The notes under the pieces are model-generated. The model did not search any database, was not told the DNA's origin, and worked only from the letters and a program-made list of their open reading frames with translations. From Ignavibacteriaceae bacterium (GTDB lineage Bacteria; Bacteroidota; Ignavibacteria; Ignavibacteriales; Ignavibacteriaceae): 55,893 bases of DNA. This document shows, in pieces, positions 46,236-55,065 of the stretch. The position numbers and the translations under genes are program-made. The stretch covers positions 1 to 55,893 of the forward strand of contig JARLHC010000167.1 of NCBI GenBank assembly GCA_031292455.1, given 5' to 3'. Position 1 is the first letter of the stretch, and each line of letters begins with the position of its first letter.

Positions 46236-47340
46236 TCATTCATCAAAATATTTTTCTTTTAATTCTTCACATATTCCATCCAAACCCGGGAACATAGCCC
46301 CAGCTGTAATGCCCATATACGCTAGTTCATTCATTACGTAATTCCTTTCACTCGTTGGAATATCGAAGGCAAAAAGATAATTATTATTAGTTTCAATCTC
46401 TTTGCTTTGTATATATTCTTCGATGTCATCAACATTTGTAATAGTAGTAATAGATTGCTGAGGTATCATCCTTTTATTTTCAATCGGCAAAAATTCTATA
46501 AAGGACAAATGTGGAAATGGCCTCTCCAATGTTAATACCTGATTATAATCCGTTCTCCATTTTTTTTGATCAAAAACAAATATTCTCACACACTCATTAT
46601 TATTTATTTTTTTTGGGATGTTTCTAAAAGCGAAAAAAGCTGCAATAAAGGGTGAATAAGTCCAATCTAATAAAGGTGTTGGAAAACCATGATGTTGTAA
46701 TAAATTGTAGAAAGCTCCTAAATCATTTGGGTCATTAAAATCGAATAAATGTGGAGTAACTGAACTTATATATTGATGTATCCTTGGTAAATCTGCCAAG
46801 ATAAGTTTAGTTAAATCATATCTCCCTTTCCTGTGAAAAGAAGTTCTTAGTTTATGTGGTATTATTCTGTCCCCTATAAATCATATTACTATTTAAGTAT
46901 TCACTCATCTTTTTTTTGTATGCTTCCCATGAAATTTTTTCACTATGAATTCTTGAATCCTTTCTTGCATGGTCTTTTTTTATGTTTATTTCAACCTTAG
47001 TATCAATATCTGTTTTAATATTAAAAGACACTTCATCTTCCTTAAAGTACCCATTGATAATTGCATTTTTAGGAATAAGAATGTCTGGATATATATTTTT
47101 GATTTTATCAAAATCAATTATTAAAGAAGTAATAGGATCCAAGGTATAAATATTATTTACTCGAAATTCAAATTCAGGGTTTTTATTATTAGTTTGGAAG
47201 TATGCAGCTAAAGCAGGCAGTTCTTTCTTATAAGATACTAAATAGGCGACACCTCTAAAATAATTATCAAATTCATCAATATTTATTAACGTTTTCCCAG
47301 AATCAGTACCATTATATTTCCCAATCCATTGTCCTTTCAT
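46236..47340 (-). pseudogene. FRG-domain protein gene, split by a frameshift
   Basis: Two minus-strand frames make one protein. The first (47340-46852) starts MKGQWIGKYNGT and ends MIYRGQNNTT-stop, where YRGQ is the opening motif of the FRG domain. Shifting frame at about 46851-46858 continues KLRTSFHRKGRYDL and then the second frame, with FGAFYNLLQHHGFPTPLLDWTYSP-like FRG core (HHGFPTPLLDWT) and FAFRN. Two bases seem lost after the NTT codons. FRG-domain proteins are frequent in defence islands, with unknown chemistry. The gene is broken unless the site is recoded or mis-sequenced. Confidence 0.75.
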
Positions 47341-47352
47341 AATGCAACTCAA

Positions 47353-47537
47353 ATATTTATTAAATTAAAAATTATTTAATATAAATTATATAAAAGATAT
47401 TTTAATTATTATAATTTAATTTAGTTCTATAAATTATATAATGGGTTTTTAACGAATTTGTCATCTTTTATCTTTTACCCTTTTCTTCCAGACTTATGGT
47501 TGATGAATAATTTTAATAAATACTTACTTGAGGGCAA
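47353..47537. other. Divergent intergenic region
   Basis: Very AT-rich 185 bp between the divergent FRG-domain and DUF2971 genes. It must hold both promoters; no clear operator is seen. Confidence 0.35.
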
Positions 47538-48443
47538 ATGTTGACTCTTTATAAATACAGAAATTTAAGTACACGTACAGAGGATATCTTTAAGGATAGA
47601 AAGATTTGGCTAGCCCAACCAGCTACGCTTAATGACCCCTTTGAATGCAAATTTGAGGATTTTGAGGCCTCACAACTGCAAGCCAAAGCTCGTGAAACGA
47701 TGGGAATTCAACTGAGTGGATTTGTAATGACCGCTCATATGGCCCATGAAAACAGTGAGGATTTTTTTGGGATAAAGGGGAAAGACATTAAACATCTTTT
47801 ACGCCGAATAAAAAGCGCTAACTCCTTATCCAAAAAGTACCGTATCGCTAATGAGTTTTTTTCTGAACGCGGAGCTATGGGGTTTAGCGATCCCAATGGT
47901 CATGCAAAGTCACTGCAGAATCAAATGAGTGAAGTTGGTGTTTTTAGTCTTTCAGAAGATCCTACCAATATGTTGATGTGGTCACACTATAGTGACAACC
48001 ATAAAGGTCTTGCTATTGGCTTTCTACAAACTCCTGATTCAAAGTTGAGTGACGATAAATTTTGTAGGCCTATAATATACTCTGACGAACCAAATAAATT
48101 TGATTTTAATAAGGGCCATATTGCTGGATTGGTTTATTCTAAAGATGAGGAGGGTTCTGTAAAATCGATGAGTTACATTTCGATTGATGACGTACAAGTA
48201 CAAAAAGCATTATTTACAAAAACTACAGTTTGGGCATATGAAAAAGAATGGCGCTACTTAATGCCGAAGTTTGGCCCCTATGATTTCCCAGCACAAATAT
48301 CGGAGCTGGTTTTTGGATTAAAGTGTTCTGATGATGATTGCATGAAATATATTGACTTGTGTAAAGAGATTGGCGGGGATATCATTTTCAAGAAAGCAGT
48401 TAAGACAAAAGACTCGACATCATTATCATTACAAATACTTTAG
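47538..48443 (+). CDS. DUF2971 domain protein
   Basis: 301 aa, cytoplasmic. The family start LYKYRN ... LWLAQPATLNDPFECKF-like segment (here IWLAQPATLNDPFE) and the central FSLSEDPTNMLMWSHYSDNHKGLAIGF block are the DUF2971 hallmarks. The core is thought to resemble an ART- or RES-like fold, but no activity is established. GAGGG lies just before the ATG. The next gene on the strand begins 37 bp later, which suggests a two-gene unit. DUF2971 genes are common in accessory and defence regions. Confidence 0.8.
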   Translation: MLTLYKYRNLSTRTEDIFKDRKIWLAQPATLNDPFECKFEDFEASQLQAKARETMGIQLSGFVMTAHMAHENSEDFFGIKGKDIKHLLRRIKSANSLSKKYRIANEFFSERGAMGFSDPNGHAKSLQNQMSEVGVFSLSEDPTNMLMWSHYSDNHKGLAIGFLQTPDSKLSDDKFCRPIIYSDEPNKFDFNKGHIAGLVYSKDEEGSVKSMSYISIDDVQVQKALFTKTTVWAYEKEWRYLMPKFGPYDFPAQISELVFGLKCSDDDCMKYIDLCKEIGGDIIFKKAVKTKDSTSLSLQIL

Positions 48444-48480
48444 AATTAACATTGAAAATTTTAAGCCATTTTATTATGAT

Positions 48481-49134
48481 ATGAATTTACAATCTTATTC
48501 TAATCAAATCTCAGCCCTTGAACCAATGAATCAGCTGCAAGAATATAATGTTACCAATTGGAGTAACTATAATTACAATAGTGATGAAATATGTCATGAA
48601 ATTCAAGAAATTTTGAGTGAATATCCCATTGGGATTACCCGACAAAATATTATTGTGCATTATCAAAGTTATCCGCATAATATTTTGAAGGGTTTTTTAA
48701 TGTCTATGATCTGGGGCCATGGGTATGATAATAGAGGACCTTGGAAAGTTTCTAAAATGTTAACAGACTTTCCTGCTGCTATAGAAATACTAAATAATGC
48801 AGCAAATGCAGTAGTCGATCAAGATTTAATTAGGGCCCACAAATCTTTTCGGAATATGCAAAAAATTCGAGTTAATTATTTTTCAAAATATTTATACTTC
48901 TTGGGGAGAGGTCGAAATATAAATAGATATCCTTTGATTTTTGACAATAGGGTTGCAAGTAGTATCTGTAGATTACATGATACCAATTCTGATTGGTTTA
49001 ATTTATTTAATATTCAGTCAAATACTGATGCTGAGTCTTATTTGAGTTACAATAATCTCCTTCATCAGCAATCAGATGAACTAAATATAGAAGCAGAGAA
49101 AATCGAATATTTCCTCTACCTAGGGATATTTTGA
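48481..49134 (+). CDS. OGG-fold (8-oxoguanine glycosylase-like) protein
   Basis: 217 aa from ATG 48481; the longer open frame overlaps the DUF2971 gene and is rejected. The sequence MSMIWGHGYDNRGPWKVSKML, then FFSKYLYFLGRGRN and PLIFDNRVASSICRL, resembles the uncharacterised bacterial family described as having an OGG fold (helix-hairpin-helix DNA glycosylase relatives). A clear catalytic Lys of OGG1 cannot be assigned by eye. It might recognise a modified base or damaged end. No good ribosome site is present, so translation may depend on the upstream gene. Confidence 0.5.
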   Translation: MNLQSYSNQISALEPMNQLQEYNVTNWSNYNYNSDEICHEIQEILSEYPIGITRQNIIVHYQSYPHNILKGFLMSMIWGHGYDNRGPWKVSKMLTDFPAAIEILNNAANAVVDQDLIRAHKSFRNMQKIRVNYFSKYLYFLGRGRNINRYPLIFDNRVASSICRLHDTNSDWFNLFNIQSNTDAESYLSYNNLLHQQSDELNIEAEKIEYFLYLGIF

Positions 49135-49183
49135 ATTTATATGTGTAAGTAGGTGCTTCTTGTGCAACACCGACCCCCACTGT

Positions 49184-49345
49184 TTACCTGTTTGTATTAT
49201 TTCTAATTTTTGAAGCAACCTCATTCATACTTACATGGTTATTTCTTGTCATAGTAAGTTCCATGAACCGCTTTAATTCCTGCGGAGTAATTGTTTTGCT
49301 GAAGTACTTGCCGCGTAATTTTAAGAACTGTCCTTCATTTGGCAT
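49184..49345 (-). CDS. 53-aa small protein, paralogue of the 72-aa gene
   Basis: ATG at 49345 with an excellent AAAGGAGGA ribosome site; stop at 49184. The sequence LRGKYFSKTITPQELKRFMELTM followed by NEVASKIRN matches LHGKYFNGTISPEELKEFINTSM and KEFANRFRN of the 72-aa gene at 49887, so the two are paralogues. It is last in a minus-strand series of four small genes, 115 bp after the 148-aa gene. The KYF-GTxSPEEL pattern recalls the short N-terminal helix motif of FecR-type anti-sigma proteins, but nothing more is present. Confidence 0.65.
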   Translation of the reverse strand: MPNEGQFLKLRGKYFSKTITPQELKRFMELTMTRNNHVSMNEVASKIRNNTNR

Positions 49346-49459
49346 TGTTGATCCTCCTTTTATAAAAATATTATGTGCTTAAAATGTTCACGTGGCACCT
49401 GGCCACTATAATGTAGGTCGTGCAGAATAAATGGTCTTGCACGACCCCCTGAACGACAA

Positions 49460-49906
49460 TTAAGCCGCACTCTTCCTAATAGCCATTGCAATCTCATTTA
49501 CCTCATCAGTAATCGGCAATTCCTTGCTTATTGCTGGCCATACGTTCGGACCATCTACCTCATATTTAATACCTAATGCAATTGCACCAGCTATAATGAC
49601 TCCATTTGAAATGTACATGCCGACAAAACGTTCTAGCTTATGTTTTAAGTGGTAGCTATTATTCCTATGGTTTATCGCCTTTGATCTTATACACTGGCTC
49701 AGAAATGCACAGGCTAACTGGAACTCATTTAATGCGGATTTCAGATCGACACGGCATTTAGCATACAATGGATGATTTAAGGACTGGATGCCTGCATAAG
49801 TTATATTTTTGTTTTGTAATAGAACCATATCCAGGTCTTGTTGTGTATACTGTTGAGATAATCTCAGTAAATTTTCTTGTTGCTGTTTAATTTGTGAAGG
49901 CGTCAT
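49460..49906 (-). CDS. 148-aa small-operon protein with SYxLKH/SNG/GPN motifs
   Basis: The ATG at 49906 has GGAG six bases upstream, so the longer frame is not used; it overlaps the end of the 72-aa gene by 20 bp. The N-terminus is Gln-rich and helical. The C-terminus contains NNSYHLKHKLERFVGMYISNG, trimmed here, then AGAIALGIKYEVDGPNVWPAIS. The order SYxLKH..E, Y(I/V)SNG, AIxLG and GPN resembles a small unknown protein found on proteobacterial plasmids and integrative elements. No function is known to me. Confidence 0.55.
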   Translation of the reverse strand: MTPSQIKQQQENLLRLSQQYTQQDLDMVLLQNKNITYAGIQSLNHPLYAKCRVDLKSALNEFQLACAFLSQCIRSKAINHRNNSYHLKHKLERFVGMYISNGVIIAGAIALGIKYEVDGPNVWPAISKELPITDEVNEIAMAIRKSAA

Positions 49907-50105
49907 ATAGGTCTCCATTGATAATTTGGTGGTCATCTGTTCCCACCGGTTTTGTAGTTTTATAATTTCTAAATCTGTTGGCAAACTCCTTAAGACTTAC
50001 ATTGCCTCGTTGGGCCATGCTGGTATTTATAAATTCTTTTAACTCTTCAGGCGATATTGTGCCATTGAAATACTTGCCATGCAATTTATTTACTCGGTTT
50101 TCCAT
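49887..50105 (-). CDS. 72-aa small protein, paralogue of the 53-aa gene
   Basis: Second gene of the small operon, 9 bp after the 99-aa gene. AGGAC lies nine bases before the ATG. Its first 50 residues are homologous to the 53-aa protein; the last 20 (TTKPVGTDDHQIINGDLYDAFTN) are extra. Both have a short basic N-terminus, a G-T-(I)-(S/T)-P-x-E-L helix start and a K(E/I)xRN tail. Probably a small helical DNA- or protein-binding factor; function unknown. Confidence 0.6.
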   Translation of the reverse strand: MENRVNKLHGKYFNGTISPEELKEFINTSMAQRGNVSLKEFANRFRNYKTTKPVGTDDHQIINGDLYDAFTN

Positions 50106-50114
50106 TTTTATGTC

Positions 50115-50414
50115 CTATTGGAATTGTAAGTGTCTGTAGTATTCGGGTTGAATTCTTTTATTCAGGACCCCTTTATATATGGGTAAATTTGTATCAGTTA
50201 TTATTCTTACCCAATTAAATTTATTTGATATATGTCGAATGGTGTAGGGCGAAACATAGAAGTTCATTTCATGTGATAAGTAATCAGACATTTTATACAT
50301 GCCATTAAATTTTACCCACATTTTGTAAAGCTCTTTTTCACCGTACTTCTTTATGAGTATCTGTGTAACCGATTTTTTATTCGGCTTTCTGTTTTTAGGA
50401 TAATTATGCTTCAA
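50115..50414 (-). CDS. 99-aa putative HTH protein heading the small operon
   Basis: TTG start at 50414 with AGGAGGAG four bases upstream, a strong site. The protein is basic at the N-terminus (KNRKPNKKS) and has the helix-turn-helix-like stretch ELYKMWVKFNGMYKMSDYLSHEM ... SPYTIRHISNKFNWVR, here split, like short regulators that read a site with a recognition helix near 58-65. It heads the four-gene series 50414 to 49184, each gene with its own ribosome site. Possibly the regulator of a small mobile or phage-derived module. Confidence 0.5.
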   Translation of the reverse strand: MKHNYPKNRKPNKKSVTQILIKKYGEKELYKMWVKFNGMYKMSDYLSHEMNFYVSPYTIRHISNKFNWVRIITDTNLPIYKGVLNKRIQPEYYRHLQFQ

Positions 50415-50822
50415 GGTTCTCCTCCTGTTTCAAGATCCCAGGGCAGTTCTGACATTAAGGATCGGTATTATCGGCGAGGGACCGGATTGTTTTGTATGTA
50501 TAGTATAGACCTTTAATTACATATGATGCAAATTTATTTTATTGGATTGAAAGGATCAATGCATCATTAGCATATCTGAAGGAAGTCACTTAGTAAATAA
50601 TGAGCCGGTTAGCCTCTGTTAAACGGTTTTTTATTATAGAATGATTGAGTTTTATAGAAATATAAATTAACTTTATTTGAGCTTATGATAATGTTTGATA
50701 AGGGCGAGCGGGTTAAGATTCCGATTCTATTTCTTCTAATAATTAATTAAAAAGTACTTACTCTTAATTAAGAGGGGGGACTTAAGACTCAATGTTATTA
50801 ATCAACTTTAATGGAGCTTGAT
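50415..50822. other. Intergenic region with promoter-like and hairpin sequences
   Basis: About 400 bp between the divergent small operon and the lipoprotein gene. A weak hairpin with CCG/CGG arms and a T6 tract lies near 50604-50632. GTATAGTATAGAC near 50501 is partly palindromic and could be a control site of the small operon. No gene is seen. Confidence 0.3.
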
Positions 50823-51563
50823 ATGAGGAATGTTATTCTTTCTGTTTTATTCACTTTTATGTTTGTTTTATTATCAAATGGTTGCAAAAAAAATGATGCA
50901 ACAGCACCTGACCCGCCAGCAACTGGAAATTTAATAGGTTCAGTGGAATTAAGAAACGAAAATGGTGATCCTGCTTCTAGCTATAATGCTGTCACAGTAT
51001 CAGTTGAAGGAACTAATTTAAGTAGTCAAACGGATTCGAGTGGAAATTATTCGATCACTGGAATTGAACAGGGTGTAAGAATTATATCATTTTCAAAAAA
51101 TGGTTATGGAACATATAAATCTCGTATTAATATTGATGGAACTCCTTACCAATATATAAACTTAGAACTTTATAAGTTACCTTCTTTCAATGTAAACCAA
51201 TTATCAGCAAAAATAATAACCAATGGAATTGAATTAACTGGCGAACCTACAAATAGTGTACATTATCCAAGGGGAGTAGTAGTTTTTGCATTTACTGATA
51301 GCACTGTCTGCTCTGACCCGAGTAAATATCTTTACGCAAATAATTCTATGATATATCCCGACTCAATTAATTTTACAACTTCAGCGACGGTTTATGAATT
51401 GCTACAAAAAGGATTCAAATCTGGTCAAACAATTTATTTTGTAGCTTATGCTACTATTTCATATAACTACTATACTAATTATTTTGATTGGACATATAAT
51501 AAAACTGTTTATACTTGTATTAGTAATACACCATCAAATAAAGTTAGCGTCAAGCTTCCTTAA
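50823..51563 (+). CDS. Lipoprotein with carboxypeptidase-regulatory-like domain
   Basis: 246 aa from the ATG at 50823, chosen because GGAG lies six bases upstream. Lipobox LLSNGC gives Cys21 after a hydrophobic signal. Residues about 35-110 form a CarboxypepD_reg/SpaA-like beta-sandwich (GNLIGSVELRNENGDPASSYNAVTVSVEG, trimmed; then SGNYSITGIEQGV). A second beta domain follows. Such lipoproteins sit at the outer membrane in this phylum. It has its own terminator. Confidence 0.65.
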   Translation: MRNVILSVLFTFMFVLLSNGCKKNDATAPDPPATGNLIGSVELRNENGDPASSYNAVTVSVEGTNLSSQTDSSGNYSITGIEQGVRIISFSKNGYGTYKSRINIDGTPYQYINLELYKLPSFNVNQLSAKIITNGIELTGEPTNSVHYPRGVVVFAFTDSTVCSDPSKYLYANNSMIYPDSINFTTSATVYELLQKGFKSGQTIYFVAYATISYNYYTNYFDWTYNKTVYTCISNTPSNKVSVKLP

Positions 51564-51625
51564 TTAACCTTGAGTTATTTGAACGGAGGATTTCGAGGAA
51601 TGGTTTAATACGAAAGGATAAATGC

Positions 51626-51656
51626 TAACCGCTCTATAAAAAGGGCGGTTTTTTTA
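51626..51656 (+). terminator. Terminator after the lipoprotein gene
   Basis: AACCGCTC pairs with GGGCGGTT (one mismatch-tolerant position) around TATAAAAA, followed by seven Ts. It lies about 65 bp after the stop codon. Confidence 0.75.
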
Positions 51657-51750
51657 CATCCCCAAATAGCAAATGCTGAGAATTTAAAAACCTATGCCAA
51701 CAGAATTCGCCTTTACGTTTAAGTTATCGTTAAATTCATAAATCAAACAA

Positions 51751-52474
51751 CTATTTTACCTGAGTTAAATCGTTATTACTAAATTCCCATGTTTCGGCTG
51801 GAAGATTCCAATTTTTAGGAATATCGATAATTATTTTTTCTCCTTTTTTGGAAATTTTAGGTTGTTGTTCCCCCACCACCAAATTGACCAGTTATAAAAA
51901 TCTTTTTATCTTTATTTATTGAGATGATTCTTTCATAACCGCCCGGGCAACATTCGGCATTGTCGTCTTCATTAATAATTAGAATATCATTTCCTCCTAT
52001 TTTAAAATTATTTAATAAATATAATCTACTGACATTATTCTGGTAAATTAATTTATTATCCAGAAAAAGTGCCTTACTGACCACATAACCTTCGGCTATT
52101 TTCAAAATCCCATTTTTCAATTTTGTTTTGGAAGTAACTTCACCAATTACAAATTCTGATGAATCACGGAGAGCAAATGTTGATGAACCACCTTTATCTA
52201 TATAAAGATTTCCAAAAAACACTACTTTTTTATCTCGAGACTCTTCTAACTCTTTTTTATAATAATTTTCATCGCATAATAATGTCCATACAAGTTCGGA
52301 TTTTTCTGCAATAATCCACCATTGAGATCTATGGTAAATTAGCTGGCCATTAATCAATGTATCTTTAGCGACAAGCTGATCCTCGGTTTGTGCCCAAGAT
52401 AAGTTTTGCGCAGGGCAGAAAAACCACAATATGAAAAGCACTGAAATAGTTATGAATTGACATTTTTCTGCCAT
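51751..52474 (-). pseudogene. Secreted protein gene with a frameshift at a G5 run
   Basis: From ATG 52474 (GAGG five bases upstream), a signal peptide ends SWAQ-T (about 29), followed by a beta-rich region (VFFGNLYIDKGG, LKIAEGYVVSKALFLDNKLIYQ). The frame stops at 51857 just after a GGTGGTGGGGG run (51870-51874 on the complementary strand). Reading with one G fewer continues EQQPKISKKGEKIIIDIPKNW to a TAG at 51751, which looks like genuine coding sequence. This is either a disrupted gene, a slippage switch or a sequencing error. No family is recognised. Confidence 0.6.
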
Positions 52475-52694
52475 ATTGCCTCTATAAGAATTATTTAAAA
52501 TAAAGTTATGAAACGCGAACTGCAAAAGGAGAATTCATCGAGGCATATATGTGGCTCATCTACGACTAATCATTATAATCTCAAAATAATTTACTTGATA
52601 TTTCTTTTAATTTCAATCATTTGTTCCTTATTTTCAATTTTACACACTGAAGAATTTAATTGCCGGATAATAGTTGAATGAGGATAATTAATTT

Positions 52695-53687
52695 ATGACA
52701 ACAAAACCAGAACCGAAGTGTCACGAATTTTGTGTAGATGACACACCGTATTGTGTTTATGATAGCGGAATCCGAGACATTAATGAAGAATATCTAAACT
52801 CCATCAATCCCAAATTTTATGAGTTTATTGCCCAGCAGAACAGCAATATTCTTAAGAATAACAATGCTGAAAAGGAAAGTAAACAATTTGCGGCAATATT
52901 ATTAAGAAACTATTATTCTCAAGCCCTTGAGACCTTATTTGCACTAATATTTGCAACACTTCAGTCCCCGAATAGTGTTTTAGTATGGATGTTAAGATAT
53001 AGTAATTATGATTTATATAATCTCGTTAAAAAAGTTAACGAAAATCAATCTATAAAAATAAGATTTATTATAAATGAAAAATTTAGTTGGGAATCTGTAA
53101 TTAGGATTATTTTTGATGGTACGCCAGGTAGTGAAACAAAGGAGGAAGTAATTAAAAATTTTACTGGACTTCTAAGTTCTTTTGCTAACGACTACTTAGA
53201 TCAAAACATTAGGAGCGAGTACAATAGTGTAAAGCATGGCTTCAGAGTCAGACCGGGTGGTTTTAGTGCAACTATGAAATCTCCCGAAACTGGAAAGGAC
53301 ATTCCACTATCACAAAGCGAATTTGGTTCGATGTTCTACACAGAAGAAAATATTAAAGGGGAAAAAAATCAATATACTTTAAGGTCTCATGCATTAAACT
53401 GGAATCCAGAAAATAATTTTTATGGAATACACTTTGTCAGTTTATTAATAAACAATCTTCTATTATATCTTAAAAGACTTAATAACATAAAAACTGATGG
53501 GCTTATATATAAAACAGTTTCTAAAGAACAAGTAAATTTGCCGTGGGGGAAGATGTCCGGTTCTGCATCTTTTTCGATTGGATTTTCAATGAAAGTTGAA
53601 TTAATTGATCCGATTAATAAAGACGAAATATTATCTATGTATCATGACACAAATACGAAAGATTTACAAACTGACATTCATAAATAA
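52695..53687 (+). CDS. HEPN-like protein of unknown function
   Basis: 330 aa, no signal peptide. A helical core contains FAAILLRNYYSQALETLFALIFATLQ near 66-92 and EYNSVKHGFRVRPGG near 175-190. The N-S-V-K-H-G element resembles the N/R-x-x-K-H-G motif of several HEPN-like families. GAGG lies upstream of the ATG at moderate distance. It converges on the DUF5677 gene, which has a similar motif. A defence or stress RNase is possible; there is no direct proof. Confidence 0.5.
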   Translation: MTTKPEPKCHEFCVDDTPYCVYDSGIRDINEEYLNSINPKFYEFIAQQNSNILKNNNAEKESKQFAAILLRNYYSQALETLFALIFATLQSPNSVLVWMLRYSNYDLYNLVKKVNENQSIKIRFIINEKFSWESVIRIIFDGTPGSETKEEVIKNFTGLLSSFANDYLDQNIRSEYNSVKHGFRVRPGGFSATMKSPETGKDIPLSQSEFGSMFYTEENIKGEKNQYTLRSHALNWNPENNFYGIHFVSLLINNLLLYLKRLNNIKTDGLIYKTVSKEQVNLPWGKMSGSASFSIGFSMKVELIDPINKDEILSMYHDTNTKDLQTDIHK

Positions 53688-53758
53688 TAATTTAGGATTA
53701 ACATGGATTTTACTGAAAACTAAAAAACAAGCAAAATCATTTTAAGAAATCCTTAAAT

Positions 53759-54622
53759 TTATTGTTTCTTTAGCATTTCCAAATCAGCATAATCCAATAA
53801 TAAATTTTTACATTTTTCAATATCAAATTCAAGATTCAACTCTTCATTGAGTATTATCATTAGAGCTACAATCGACATTGAGAGAAGAACGAAAATTAAC
53901 TTCATTGATCCTGTCTCATTTTTAGTAAGAAAATTTCTTAACTCCTCTGCAGTTTTAAATGAATTATGTGGCCTTTCCACTAATCCGGTTACAACTAAAA
54001 ACCCGTAATAACTCCCATGGATCACCTCTGAACTATCCCTATAAATATCAAAAAAAGCAAAAGTTAGTATATCGCCTACATAATTTCCATATTTTTTATC
54101 GATTACTTCTATTTTCTCTTTTATTGTTTCTTTTGTCCATTGATTAATTTCCTTTCCGTGGTTGTTAGTGTACTCGTTAAGTGCATTTTTCATAATATCT
54201 ACTTCACCAAGTTTTTTTAGAAAGGATTCATCTCCATGAATTAGACTCATTAACTTAGAATTAATTTTTAATTCCCGTTTTTTATCTCTGAACCTTCTTT
54301 GAATACTATATGTTATATTCTTTTTAAGTGATTTTTCCTTTGTAGCGCATATAAACCCAATATTAATAACTGTTTCGATAAAATGTCTTGATAGGACAAG
54401 GCAATCTTTTGTACAATTATTTTTATATAGGATTGAAATACTTCTAAGTGTATGGTTTACAAAGATAATTAGCGGCATGACTATTATGAGTAAGGGATCT
54501 TTTTTATTAATGGATTTTTGTAATTTTTTAAAATTATTTTGATGTTTTTTGAAAAAACTATAATCGGATTTTAGTACTTCAAAAATAGAGTCCAATTTCA
54601 TATCATCAGTATTTTCAACCAT
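53759..54622 (-). CDS. DUF5677 (HEPN-like) protein
   Basis: 287 aa from ATG 54622, which has GGAGG six bases upstream; the longer frame is rejected. The family elements are LVLSRHFIETVINIGFI near 74-90 and FFDIYRDSSEVIHGSYYGF near 200, where R-x6-H gives a HEPN-like RNase signature. A hydrophobic segment (LIFVLLSMSIVALMIIL) near 242 may anchor it or pack in the fold. DUF5677 genes are common in accessory islands. Function unproven. Confidence 0.65.
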   Translation of the reverse strand: MVENTDDMKLDSIFEVLKSDYSFFKKHQNNFKKLQKSINKKDPLLIIVMPLIIFVNHTLRSISILYKNNCTKDCLVLSRHFIETVINIGFICATKEKSLKKNITYSIQRRFRDKKRELKINSKLMSLIHGDESFLKKLGEVDIMKNALNEYTNNHGKEINQWTKETIKEKIEVIDKKYGNYVGDILTFAFFDIYRDSSEVIHGSYYGFLVVTGLVERPHNSFKTAEELRNFLTKNETGSMKLIFVLLSMSIVALMIILNEELNLEFDIEKCKNLLLDYADLEMLKKQ

Positions 54623-54855
54623 TATTTGCCTCCGTAAATCTTTATATAACAATAATTGATTGGCTTATTTTCAAATTAAAAATAACTAAATCGTCAGAAA
54701 AAACAATAAACTAAACCCAACAGAAGTATTTTAGTCTATGTTTTTGTAATCACCTAACGACTTTTAAGTTTACAATTCTAACCTGCCTCAATACTTTTAA
54801 CTCATAATATTTCATTCCATTTGACTTGGGTGACTGTGACTGCATGCCCAACTAA

Positions 54856-54890
54856 CCCCCGCAGCGAAGCGTAGGGGAAGATGTATCCCC
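54856..54890. other. Competing hairpins around a shared GGGG
   Basis: CCCC near 54857 can pair with GGGG at about 54874-54877 over the small stem GC-AGCGAA-GC. The same GGGG can instead pair with CCCC at about 54887-54890. Only one fold can form at a time, an attenuator-like arrangement, though no adjacent gene explains it. Confidence 0.3.
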
Positions 54891-54968
54891 AAATAGTAGT
54901 ACATTCTAAAAATCTTATACTTTCAATTATTTTACTTGGACAGCAAACAGGAATTTATTACGTTTGCA

Positions 54969-55052
54969 TGCTCTTATTGCTACTCAAGGACGATACACAG
55001 GGAGGTTTCAGGTATGCCACCTCCCTGCTCGGTTAATATACTAGTAAGAGCA
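54969..55052 (+). ncRNA. Structured element 1 (two nested strong stems)
   Basis: An 84-base element closed by TGCTCTTA (54969-54976) and TAAGAGCA (55045-55052). It has an inner 9-bp perfect stem CAGGGAGGT (54998-55006) with ACCTCCCTG (55019-55027). A T-rich run follows the closing stem. The G+C is higher than in the flanks. This looks like a folded RNA; strand is assumed from the trailing Ts. No known RNA family is recognised. Confidence 0.45.
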
Positions 55053-55065
55053 CTATTTTTATTTT

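Noticed and set aside
48352-48480. N-terminal extension of the OGG-fold gene
   Set aside because: This part overlaps the DUF2971 C-terminus in another frame and encodes basic low-quality sequence; the start was moved to 48481.
51881-51895. AAATTGACCAGTTAT resembling the IS21 end repeat
   Set aside because: It lies inside the coding sequence of the frameshifted secreted protein (codons for ITGQF) and has no second copy or IS structure around it.
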